Shown here: positions 5,288-12,478 of the stretch, one piece after another
Position numbering within the stretch: the stretch's first letter is position 1
Layout: every line of letters starts with the position of its first letter
DNA from: Bacteriovorax sp. UBA1852
GTDB taxonomy: Bacteria; Bdellovibrionota; Bacteriovoracia; Bacteriovoracales; Bacteriovoracaceae
Assembly: GCA_002338505.1 (NCBI GenBank)
Contig: DDIK01000130.1
Coordinates: 1-16,630 of the forward strand
Reading direction: 5' to 3'
Length of the DNA stretch: 16,630 bases
Translations under genes and position numbers: made by a program
The notes under the pieces: model-generated
Told to the model about the DNA's origin: nothing
The model's database searches: none
What the model saw: only the letters and a program-made list of their open reading frames with translations

Positions 5288-7885
5288 TTAATCGTCATTA
5301 GCAATTGTCATAACACCAGTAGAATCTGTTATGTTAATACTCGCGTCTGATGTTGAAATGTTTACTCCAATTGTCTCATCGCTCTCAGTTATTCCGTCAG
5401 AGTTTACCGTAATTGGTATTTTTGCGCCACCTCTTCCTAGATTTTCAATAATAACAGATATTGAAGAACTATAGTCATCTCCCGCCGTCGCCGTTAGATC
5501 TGCTGTTGAATAACTTATTTGAAATGGGAATTCCACACGATGAGATAACTCGTATGATAAGAAGTGATCAGAGGCATCTTCAGCAATTGAATTGTCTGTA
5601 ACAGTGACATCAGGTATATTATCATCGGAATACCACATTTTGGTTATTGCAATATCAGTAAAGCCACCGATGAAAATAAGTTTACCGTCAGCGTCGAGAG
5701 TGAAGTCTCTAAAGAATTGAACTCCTTGTGCGGTACCTGTCATTCCGCTAGCGTAACCAACGCCATTAAAGCTCATATCTTGAACACCATTTGCACTTAG
5801 TACAAAGACAGCATCTGGATAACCAAGTGATGCCACATCAGAGTAGACACCGATATTTCCATTCTTGTCTTCTAAAGTTTTACGGCATCCTCTAATATTT
5901 GGGCCTGGAAGAGTTGTGAAATATCCGCCAGCTCCGAAGCTAGCATCGATTGAGCCAGTATTACTAATTTTTTCTATCTGACAGGGGTAAGCTCGTGTTA
6001 ATTCTCTATTTGGAACTGTGAGAATTATATCTCCATTAGCTAAGGGGTTTATTGAACTCTTCATGTCCTTTGATGTGTAATCAACGGCTAAGATGGATTC
6101 ATAAATCCCGTCACTGTCAAAGCTCGTATCAAGAGTTCCGTTTTCATTGAGGCGAGCAACAAAAGCTGGCCCCTGTGAGCCCGTTAAATTAACGCCTCCA
6201 ATATAGATTGTTCCATCAGAATTTGCTTTTATGTCGTGAACCGTATCATCAGTATTAGTTCCTAAGATATCTAAAGTGAGAACTCCGCTTGTTCCAAAAC
6301 TCGTGTCGGTTGAGCCGTCAGTGTTAAGTCTCGTGACATAGATATCTCGATCCGTGTTTGCGATGTACCCTGCTATAAGTATTTTTCCTGATCGGTCTAT
6401 ATCCATAGAAAATGCTTTCCCAGTTGCGTATGATCCTAATCCGATTTCTCTAATACCATCACTAGAAAAACTAGTGTCTAGAGAACCATCTGGATTTAAC
6501 TTTAAGATATCAAAGCTATCTTCTACACTTCTACTTGAACTTATCGCTACAAGACTCATGTCGCTGTAGGCTGCACCATCGACAATACTGTCATAGCCCG
6601 AAAAGAAGTTAATATTTTTTATTCCATCACTATCAAAGGTTGGATCGAGCACACCTTCATCATCATAGCGATGTATAGAGCCTTGTGCTTGACTATGGTT
6701 AAGAGTGTAGACATAGCCGTTTTTAAGTGGCACAACGGCTTTTGCTCTATCGTAAGGACCACTCGTGGCCGTTATTTGTTTTCCATTATCAGAAAATGCT
6801 TTATCAAGTACTCCAGCACTAGGAACAGTTATGTCTATTTCTGAAGTATTATCACTAATAACTGCATGGACTGGATTTGAGAGCTCTATCGAATAATTCT
6901 TCGTAGGAGCATTGATATCTACATAGTAAGTTTTCGAAGTGAAATCATGAGTCAGAGAATTATTTGCTATATTTATTGTTTGTCCAACTCTCGTTTGAAA
7001 ATCAGTGCCAGCTACAGCATTTCCTGATTGAATTGTGTCATATTGAAGTTGTATGTCTTTTTCAGACTCTCTATCGAGAGTAATTTGTAGCTTTGCTCTT
7101 TCTCCAGGCTGAGCACTATAATCATTAATCGTAAGATTTGGTATGGGATCTTCATCTACAATTGTGAAAACTGTCTCTGCTTGCGTAAGATTGATCCCTT
7201 GTGGATTAGAAAGAGTGAGCTTAAATGTTTCATCAAATTCGTCTATGTTATCATTTGTAATTGAGAGCGACAGAGTCTTTGATTGTTCTCCTATATTAAA
7301 ATTAAGTGTTCCAGAGGCGACACTATGATCACTTACTTCGGTCGTAACGCTCGTGATAGTATAATCAACGCTAGCCTCTTGTTCGGATGGTTCGTTTAAG
7401 CTCATTGAGAAATCGTAGTTTCCTGCGCTTATGTCTTCCGCTATATTTACGGCCGTGGGAAGTGCCAAGTTCTTTATTGGGACTGAAGTAACGGATACAT
7501 TTATAATTTTCTTAATGCCTTCATATTCTATTTGAATATGTCCTTCTTGAATATTTGTTGCATTGAATACGGCCTTCGTTCCTGCTGAACTTACTGTGAG
7601 AGATCCAATGTCTTTAACCAGGCTCCACTTCACTGGTACATTATCGTAACCTGAAGCGTCTGTTACTTTGAGGGAGTAGAGCTCTATACTCTGTCCGATC
7701 TGTAACTCAATTTCTTCGACTTTATTAATTTCTTTAGGTTCGTCCTGAGACAGAAATAACGTTGAGGTGATATCACTGAAAATTCCACCGGCTCCATTAA
7801 AGGAAACATCTACCTTAGACTTACAAGATGATACTTGAATAAGTAGAAAGATATTTAATATGTTTATGAGTAAATTTCTTTTCAT
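5288..7885 (-). CDS. Delta-60 repeat / Calx-beta domain surface lipoprotein
   Basis: An 865-residue exported lipoprotein: a signal peptide ends in a VSSC lipobox with Cys21 as the anchor. Domains in order: an Ig-like stretch (about 55-135); a Calx-beta-like domain (about 140-245) ending in the typical DEFDETFKLTLSNP...IVDED pattern; a second, weaker Calx-beta-like segment (about 248-352); seven delta-60 repeats (358-756); and a last Calx-beta domain (about 759-865) with AGDDY and ITESDETI ending in IANDD. Delta-60 repeats resemble propeller blades and Calx-beta domains often bind calcium; both occur in large adhesion or surface proteins. An adhesion or carbohydrate-binding role is inference. 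A degenerate delta-60-like motif (VDVSFNGAGG) directly follows the lipid anchor. The ATG has GAGG only two bases upstream, which is unusually tight. The esterase gene follows after 20 bases. Confidence 0.88.
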   Translation of the reverse strand: MKRNLLINILNIFLLIQVSSCKSKVDVSFNGAGGIFSDITSTLFLSQDEPKEINKVEEIELQIGQSIELYSLKVTDASGYDNVPVKWSLVKDIGSLTVSSAGTKAVFNATNIQEGHIQIEYEGIKKIINVSVTSVPIKNLALPTAVNIAEDISAGNYDFSMSLNEPSEQEASVDYTITSVTTEVSDHSVASGTLNFNIGEQSKTLSLSITNDNIDEFDETFKLTLSNPQGINLTQAETVFTIVDEDPIPNLTINDYSAQPGERAKLQITLDRESEKDIQLQYDTIQSGNAVAGTDFQTRVGQTINIANNSLTHDFTSKTYYVDINAPTKNYSIELSNPVHAVISDNTSEIDITVPSAGVLDKAFSDNGKQITATSGPYDRAKAVVPLKNGYVYTLNHSQAQGSIHRYDDEGVLDPTFDSDGIKNINFFSGYDSIVDGAAYSDMSLVAISSSRSVEDSFDILKLNPDGSLDTSFSSDGIREIGLGSYATGKAFSMDIDRSGKILIAGYIANTDRDIYVTRLNTDGSTDTSFGTSGVLTLDILGTNTDDTVHDIKANSDGTIYIGGVNLTGSQGPAFVARLNENGTLDTSFDSDGIYESILAVDYTSKDMKSSINPLANGDIILTVPNRELTRAYPCQIEKISNTGSIDASFGAGGYFTTLPGPNIRGCRKTLEDKNGNIGVYSDVASLGYPDAVFVLSANGVQDMSFNGVGYASGMTGTAQGVQFFRDFTLDADGKLIFIGGFTDIAITKMWYSDDNIPDVTVTDNSIAEDASDHFLSYELSHRVEFPFQISYSTADLTATAGDDYSSSISVIIENLGRGGAKIPITVNSDGITESDETIGVNISTSDASINITDSTGVMTIANDD
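5618..6814 (-). repeat. Seven tandem delta-60 repeats (protein-level) in the lipoprotein
   Basis: The motif G-x-L/x-D-x-x-F-x-x-x-G recurs at residues 358, 411, 467, 524, 583, 644 and 700, at intervals of 53-61 residues. Examples are GVLDPTFDSDG, GSLDTSFSSDG and GSIDASFGAGG. Between motifs each unit carries a hydrophobic strand pattern such as GKILIAG or GTIYIGG. The repeats have diverged at DNA level, so they are old and not a recombination hotspot. Confidence 0.85.
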
Positions 7886-8160
7886 TACCTCTATTTTATA
7901 TGACCTTTGTAATTTTCAGTCGGGTTTCTTGATACTCTAGTTATTTCATTCATTTACGGTTTCTTTGTTTGCATAGGCTTTATTCATTGTGACAATATTT
8001 GGTGTCACTTTTTTCTAAAGTCATTTAAACTTCGTAACTTTTTATTTATCGCCAACTTTTGTAATTATCTCCAGTATTTCTCTTGCTTTTAAGTACTGAA
8101 AACTATTGACGATATGAGAATAAGTATCTTTTAACCAGCGATTATTGGTAAAATGGGATT
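7886..8160. promoter_or_regulatory. Divergent intergenic region between two exported-protein genes
   Basis: This 275-base AT-rich spacer must hold the promoters of both the lipoprotein (minus) and the 711-residue secreted protein (plus). I see no open frame or RNA gene. An inverted repeat GTGAC (7989-7993) / GTCAC (8004-8008), with a 10-base spacer, could be an operator; it does not fit the CRP spacing. A TTGACG hexamer at 8106-8111 could be a plus-strand -35 box, but no good -10 box lies 16-18 bases on. TATAAA-like sequence just upstream of the lipoprotein start is too close to be a normal -10 box. Confidence 0.4.
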
Positions 8161-10296
8161 ATGAGGAAGTTAGTGACGACATTTCTTTGCTATATGCTAA
8201 TTATGGCGCCTTTGGTGCAAGCGCAGGATAGCGCTCAAAACTGGAGTTGGGAGAGTCAAGGATCAAGTGATGATGTTACTCAAAAAAATATTAAGGATAT
8301 TCAAGATGCGCAAAAGTTAGTTAGAAATGATCTTGATGAGTCGGGGGACTGGGTTGATGGTGCTCACGATATTTTAAGCACAAGAACTTCAAAGCTTATT
8401 CTTCGCCGCCTTGGAACACCAGGTTTTCTGGTATCAAAATATATGAATATTAGAAAACTGATGAATCAACCGTTGTGTAATTTATCAGAAAAGCTGAGCT
8501 GGGGTGGCAGTATGCTCAATGTTGCTGGAGACATAAGTTCCCACGTTTTAAAGTATGTCCAGGAACGAAAGTTAAAAAAAGAATTTAGAGATGACAAGGA
8601 AAGGATTGATAAGTATATGGAGCGTAATCGAGTTCTATCACGCGATAGTCTTGATGAAGAAGATAAAGACATTCCCTTAGAGAAGCTTGATATTCATATG
8701 CTATCTCTAGATTACTTACATAAATTAGAAACAAACGTACTAAAATATAAGCAGTTTCGACGAAACTTTACTTTTCCAGCAAAGGGAATGCATCTTGCCT
8801 CTAATATTATAAATGCACAGGAACTCCTTGCTGAAGCAGGAAGTGTCGGCGCTAGACATATTGCTGATCAAAAATGTCGTCTTGCTTATATGAAGAAGAA
8901 ACTTGGAACTGATCAGAAAGTTGCAGCGATTCAAGAAAAGATGAATAATCGTCCAGATAGTTTGAAAGATATAAATGATGAGCGAGACTCAGAAAAATCA
9001 TCGGTAGACTCAGCCCCATTCTATATAAAACCATTTCTTTGGATTGCAAACCAGGTTAATGAGGGACTAGCTTCTGCAAAGAATAGCAAGGTTGGTAATG
9101 CAATACAGGTATATGGAAGGGGAGAAAAGACACCAGAAAAAGCACAAAGCTTGGTCGATGGTGGAGTTGCTTCAAATATATCAGGTGGCTTTGATCAAGC
9201 ATACTCGACAGGGTACATCGAAGATGCTCTCGTCTCAGTTGTTGATAGAATAAGATCAAGTACAAATACTGGTAGTGGTGAAGTGAAGGCATTAGTTAAA
9301 CTTGGATCGCGTATGGCGACGAGATATGCAGTGCGAACAGCTGTAAAAGGAAATGAAGCTGCGGTTGATAAGTTTATGAGAAGTGCAGCAGGTCGTACAG
9401 CTGTATATACTTATAATATTATTATAACTGGTTATGATATGAAGCAAGAGCAGGACAGTATAAAATATTCAAAAATTAAAATAGAGCAGATTAAAGAGTT
9501 AAAAAAGAAAGTTTCTTCACAGACCGTGAGCTTAAATGATGTTGAGCTACAACAGTTTTTTGTACAATTCACTTATGACTTATTTGAGCTGCTTGTAAAT
9601 GAAGCTCATGCACGAGGTAACTTAGCTGACGAAGATAAGTTACTTTTTTGTCTTGATAGTAATAACTGCTCTAATAAATTTATTCTCTTTGATGGGAATG
9701 TGAAGAATCATCTCTTCTCTCAGTCAAAGAGTATGCAAAAGAAGCAGGTTAAATTTGTTAAAGAGAGTCATCTCATTAGTACATTTAGTAAGATTGCTAA
9801 TGGTAAAGCACCGATAACGGCCTTTAATCAAAAAAGACTTAGTGAGGAGATTACTAAGTATGAAAATATGAATAATCAGCTTTTAAAAGAACTCGATAAG
9901 AGAAATATTCTTAAGAAAGAGAAACTAAGCTCTTTCGTCGAATTTGCAGACAAGCAAAATACAAAAGTCTTAAATCAATTTCTTCCAAAAGGATTTGATC
10001 TCGCGCAATTAAATTCAAAGTCTAGGCCTATGAGCTTTTTCGAGGATGAAGATACTTATGGGATAAGTTTAAAAAAGATTGCAAATAAAATAAAAGCAAA
10101 AGAACTAAAGAAGTCAGGCAGTCAAATCTCCTTTGTTACAGAAGATATGCTTGAAGATGATCTTGAACTCACTCAAAATATGAGTAAGAATTATAAGTAC
10201 TCAAAGAACTTTCACGGCAAAAATGTCTCTATTTGGCGAGCGATAAGCACTCGCTATATGAAAAACTATTCTAAATTAAAGACGTTACCTCAGTAA
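8161..10296 (+). CDS. Large secreted protein of unknown function
   Basis: I do not recognise this 711-residue protein. It has a Sec signal peptide: basic n-region MRK, hydrophobic core TTFLCYMLIMAPLV, probable cleavage after VQA (about residue 21). The mature part is charged and mostly helical, with Lys/Glu-rich stretches around 135-175, 435-455 and 560-610, and no transmembrane segment. Four cysteines remain in the mature part, at about 106, 239, 497 and 503; the last pair sits in LLFCLDSNNCSNKF. A segment around 370-425 rich in Ala, Gly and Arg (GSRMATRYAVRTAVKG, SAAGRTAVYTYN) is the least charged part. The ATG at 8161 has only a tight GGGA before it. GTG 8173 (codon 5) has GAGG six bases upstream but would lose the basic n-region, so I keep ATG. 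It is divergent from the lipoprotein, with which it may share regulation. Confidence 0.75.
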   Translation: MRKLVTTFLCYMLIMAPLVQAQDSAQNWSWESQGSSDDVTQKNIKDIQDAQKLVRNDLDESGDWVDGAHDILSTRTSKLILRRLGTPGFLVSKYMNIRKLMNQPLCNLSEKLSWGGSMLNVAGDISSHVLKYVQERKLKKEFRDDKERIDKYMERNRVLSRDSLDEEDKDIPLEKLDIHMLSLDYLHKLETNVLKYKQFRRNFTFPAKGMHLASNIINAQELLAEAGSVGARHIADQKCRLAYMKKKLGTDQKVAAIQEKMNNRPDSLKDINDERDSEKSSVDSAPFYIKPFLWIANQVNEGLASAKNSKVGNAIQVYGRGEKTPEKAQSLVDGGVASNISGGFDQAYSTGYIEDALVSVVDRIRSSTNTGSGEVKALVKLGSRMATRYAVRTAVKGNEAAVDKFMRSAAGRTAVYTYNIIITGYDMKQEQDSIKYSKIKIEQIKELKKKVSSQTVSLNDVELQQFFVQFTYDLFELLVNEAHARGNLADEDKLLFCLDSNNCSNKFILFDGNVKNHLFSQSKSMQKKQVKFVKESHLISTFSKIANGKAPITAFNQKRLSEEITKYENMNNQLLKELDKRNILKKEKLSSFVEFADKQNTKVLNQFLPKGFDLAQLNSKSRPMSFFEDEDTYGISLKKIANKIKAKELKKSGSQISFVTEDMLEDDLELTQNMSKNYKYSKNFHGKNVSIWRAISTRYMKNYSKLKTLPQ

Positions 10297-10327
10297 CCAA
10301 TCAAGTCAGTCTGGTATGTCTTTTTTT
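10279..10327 (+). terminator. Possible Rho-independent terminator after the 711-residue gene
   Basis: The last coding bases AAGACGTTACC (10279-10289) can pair with GGTATGTCTT (10313-10322) with one bulge and one G-U pair, followed by five further T. The loop is long (23 bases), which weakens the case; it may contain inner pairing. Confidence 0.4.
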
Positions 10328-10410
10328 CCATAAAAGAACTAAAAATCATTTCATTTGTGACGATAAACTATGTGAGTGAGAGCTTATCTCAAATTATTAA
10401 GGAGGACAAT

Positions 10411-11067
10411 GTGTCAACACATCACGTATTAAAGGCTAAGCACAGAGAAGTAAAAAATTCTACAGCATGGATGAGAAAAGAAGGCTGGGTTCCAGGTGTT
10501 GTATTTGGAAAAGATTTTGACGGTTTAAACATAATGGTTGCGAAGACTGAACTTAAGAAGTTCTTTCATTCTTCAGGTAAAGTATTTGAAGTTGAAGTAA
10601 ATGGTCACGGTAAGCACTTAGTTGCTGTTGAAGAAATTCAAAGAGGACATCTAGGAACAGACTATCTTCACTTTTCATTTCATAAAGTAAAAGCAAATGA
10701 GAAAACTACTGTTACTGTTCCAATCCAGTTTATTGGTGAGGCCGCAGGAACAAAAGAGGGTGGAGTTGTCCACGCTGTTATAAATGAAGTGACTTTCAAA
10801 GGTCTACCTAAGGATATTCCTGAGTTTTGGGAAATTGATCTTAGCGAACTAGAAATGAATGGTCACTGGACTTTCGAGGATATGACTCCTCCAAAAGGTT
10901 GTGAGTGGGCAGGAAATATCGATACTAGTATCGTTAGCTGTCATCCACCAAAAGTTGTTGAAATTGAAACTCCTGAACCACAAGATGGTGAACTTGAAGT
11001 GCCAGTTGCAACAGCAGAAACTGAAGGGTCGACTGAAGAAATTGCAGAAGATAAAGAAGCTGCTTAA
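10411..11067 (+). CDS. rplY: 50S ribosomal protein L25 / general stress protein Ctc
   Basis: Binds 5S rRNA in the large ribosomal subunit; long Ctc-type members are linked to stress in some bacteria. The protein has 218 residues, like the two-domain TL5/CTC form rather than the short E. coli L25. The N-terminal 5S-binding domain has KHREVKNSTAWMRKEGWVPGVVFG, then FEVEVNGHGKHLVAVEEIQ and HFSFHKV. The C-terminal beta domain (about 95-190) includes VPIQFIGEAAGTKEGGVV and LPKDIPEFWEIDLSEL. An acidic Glu-rich tail follows (about 185-218). GTG at 10411 is the start, with a near-perfect AAGGAGG five bases upstream. A longer in-frame reading from 10357 would place this site inside the gene and adds residues with no family match. 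It stands alone with its own terminator. Confidence 0.95.
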   Translation: MSTHHVLKAKHREVKNSTAWMRKEGWVPGVVFGKDFDGLNIMVAKTELKKFFHSSGKVFEVEVNGHGKHLVAVEEIQRGHLGTDYLHFSFHKVKANEKTTVTVPIQFIGEAAGTKEGGVVHAVINEVTFKGLPKDIPEFWEIDLSELEMNGHWTFEDMTPPKGCEWAGNIDTSIVSCHPPKVVEIETPEPQDGELEVPVATAETEGSTEEIAEDKEAA

Positions 11068-11087
11068 TTTTTCTTACATTCTTATAA

Positions 11088-11122
11088 AAAAGGGGTCCAT
11101 TTTTGGGCCCTTTTGTTTTTTT
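11088..11122 (+). terminator. Rho-independent terminator after L25
   Basis: AAAAGGGGTCC (11088-11098) pairs with GGGCCCTTTT (11105-11114) across a six-base ATTTTT loop, with one bulged G and one G-U pair. It is followed by GTTTTTTT. The stem is strong and the T-run clear. Confidence 0.88.
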
Positions 11123-11123
11123 A

Positions 11124-11132
11124 TGCTATACT
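11124..11132 (+). promoter_or_regulatory. Extended -10 promoter for the Mpo1-like/EamA operon
   Basis: TGC-TATACT forms an extended -10 element (TGn at 11124-11126, TATACT at 11127-11132, five of six). No good -35 box precedes it; the L25 terminator hairpin occupies that place. Transcription would begin six or seven bases after the box, at or beside the ATG at 11139, giving a leaderless or nearly leaderless mRNA. Confidence 0.55.
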
Positions 11133-11138
11133 TTTTTC

Positions 11139-11597
11139 ATGAAAACAATTGAAACTTGGTTTGAACTTTATGGGGTTTCCCATAAGAATCCTACAAATAT
11201 AATGATCCATAAATTATGTGTTCCACTTATCATGTGGTCCTTGCTTGGTATGCTTTGGATGATTCCAGTCCCAAGCTTTATGGCAAATATTCATTTGAAT
11301 TGGTGCTATATTTTTATGATTGCAGCCTACAGTTTCTACTTTAGTTTAAAGAGTGTGAAGCTAATTTTTGTGATGACTCTGATGGTTACACCTGTCATTT
11401 ATCTTTTAGAAATTTATGGAGCAGTCTATTCAAAAGAGATACTCTATTCTTGCATTGGGGTTTTCATTCTTGCGTGGTCCGGTCAATTTATTGGACATAA
11501 AATTGAAGGAAAGAAGCCTTCTTTCCTAGAAGATATTCAATTTCTATTAATTGGACCCGGATGGTGTCTCAATGATCTTTTTAAAATAACCAAGTGA
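11139..11597 (+). CDS. Mpo1-like (DUF962) membrane protein
   Basis: Member of the DUF962/Mpo1 family; yeast Mpo1 is an iron-dependent dioxygenase that removes one carbon from 2-hydroxy fatty acids. This 152-residue protein shows the family's N-terminal YGVSHKNPTNIMIHKLCVPLI with conserved His16 and His24. It then has four hydrophobic segments (about 25-45, 50-68, 70-92, 95-115) and the C-terminal AWSGQFIGHKIEGKKPSFLEDIQFLLIGP with the conserved His, Glu and Pro. The presumed iron-binding histidines are therefore present, though activity in bacteria is inference. ATG 11139 has no ribosome-binding site, consistent with leaderless initiation from the extended -10 element just upstream. A reading from TTG 11103 would start inside the terminator hairpin. 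The stop overlaps the next gene's GTG as GTGA. Confidence 0.85.
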   Translation: MKTIETWFELYGVSHKNPTNIMIHKLCVPLIMWSLLGMLWMIPVPSFMANIHLNWCYIFMIAAYSFYFSLKSVKLIFVMTLMVTPVIYLLEIYGAVYSKEILYSCIGVFILAWSGQFIGHKIEGKKPSFLEDIQFLLIGPGWCLNDLFKITK

Positions 11598-12478
11598 ATA
11601 TTCAAGACTTTCAAATATATGCATTAAGTGCAAATTTCTGTTTTGCTCTAGCAACTATTGTCTTCACTCATTTTACAAATAAAGTATCAAGTTCGTGGAT
11701 GAACTTCTTTAAAGCATCTGTAGCTTTTCTTTGTTTCTTTATTTATATAAATATTTTTGAAAACTGGTATATGCTAGATCTCAAATCCTTTCTTCTCTTC
11801 TTTGTCTCTGGTTTCGTAGGCCTAGGAATAGGGGACTACTTTCTACTCAAGTCTTTTTCTGTGCTAGGACCAGGTCGTACTTTGATGTTGTTTGGTTTTC
11901 AACCAATTTTTCTTGGAATTATGGGAAAGATTTTCTTTGATCAGGATGTAGACTCTTCTAAGCTTATCGCCATTATTTTCTTTATTGGATGCCTCTTTAC
12001 CTTATCGCTTGAGTCTTTTCGAAAGGATAAATCTTGGGGCTTTCTTGGGATGAGCTTTGCCTTAACAGGAATGATTCCTGATTCAAGTGGAGTGCTTCTT
12101 ACAAGATCTGCATTTGATCTCAATCCAGGTATGTCTGCGATGCAAGGAAATTTCTATAGATGCCTAGGTGCGATTGTTGTTTATATGATTCATTCCGCTT
12201 ATAAACCTTTTGGATTTTTTAGTTCATTTCGTCAGTTTACTCAGAAAGAGAAGGCTTTTGTAATTGGTGGAAGTATCCTTGGAACATTTCTTTCTTTATC
12301 CTTCTACTTAAAAGCTATCCAAACCGCTCATCTTGCCAGTCTCTCTGGGTTAAATATTACGGGAACACTTTTTTCTTCAGCTTTTGAGTCGGTATTTTTA
12401 AAGAAGAGGCCAACAAAGTATCTCTTTATTGCCCTCGTTTTCTTTGTTTGTGGAATGTATTTCTTAGTTGGTTTATAG
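11594..12478 (+). CDS. EamA-family (DMT superfamily) transporter
   Basis: A 294-residue inner-membrane protein with about ten hydrophobic segments in two five-helix halves, the standard EamA layout for metabolite exporters. The first half includes FFVSGFVGLGIGDYFLLKSF and GPGRTLMLFGFQPIFLGIMG; the second includes GGSILGTFLSLSFYLKAIQTAHLASLSGLNI and the closing helix LFIALVFFVCGMYFLVGL. Substrate unknown. The GTG start overlaps the Mpo1-like stop by four bases (GTGA) and has no ribosome site of its own, so translation is coupled. Its 3' end overlaps the convergent metalloprotease gene by six bases. It differs from the YdcZ-type DMT protein earlier in the window by having both halves in one chain. 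Confidence 0.88.
   Translation: MNIQDFQIYALSANFCFALATIVFTHFTNKVSSSWMNFFKASVAFLCFFIYINIFENWYMLDLKSFLLFFVSGFVGLGIGDYFLLKSFSVLGPGRTLMLFGFQPIFLGIMGKIFFDQDVDSSKLIAIIFFIGCLFTLSLESFRKDKSWGFLGMSFALTGMIPDSSGVLLTRSAFDLNPGMSAMQGNFYRCLGAIVVYMIHSAYKPFGFFSSFRQFTQKEKAFVIGGSILGTFLSLSFYLKAIQTAHLASLSGLNITGTLFSSAFESVFLKKRPTKYLFIALVFFVCGMYFLVGL

Noticed and set aside
7989..8008. CRP/FNR-type operator in the divergent spacer
   Set aside because: The half-sites GTGAC/GTCAC are 10 bases apart instead of the expected spacing and lack the full TGTGA-N6-TCACA form.
10357..10410. Longer N-terminus for L25 from TTG 10357
   Set aside because: The strong AAGGAGG directly before GTG 10411 and the family's usual N-terminus both favour the shorter form.
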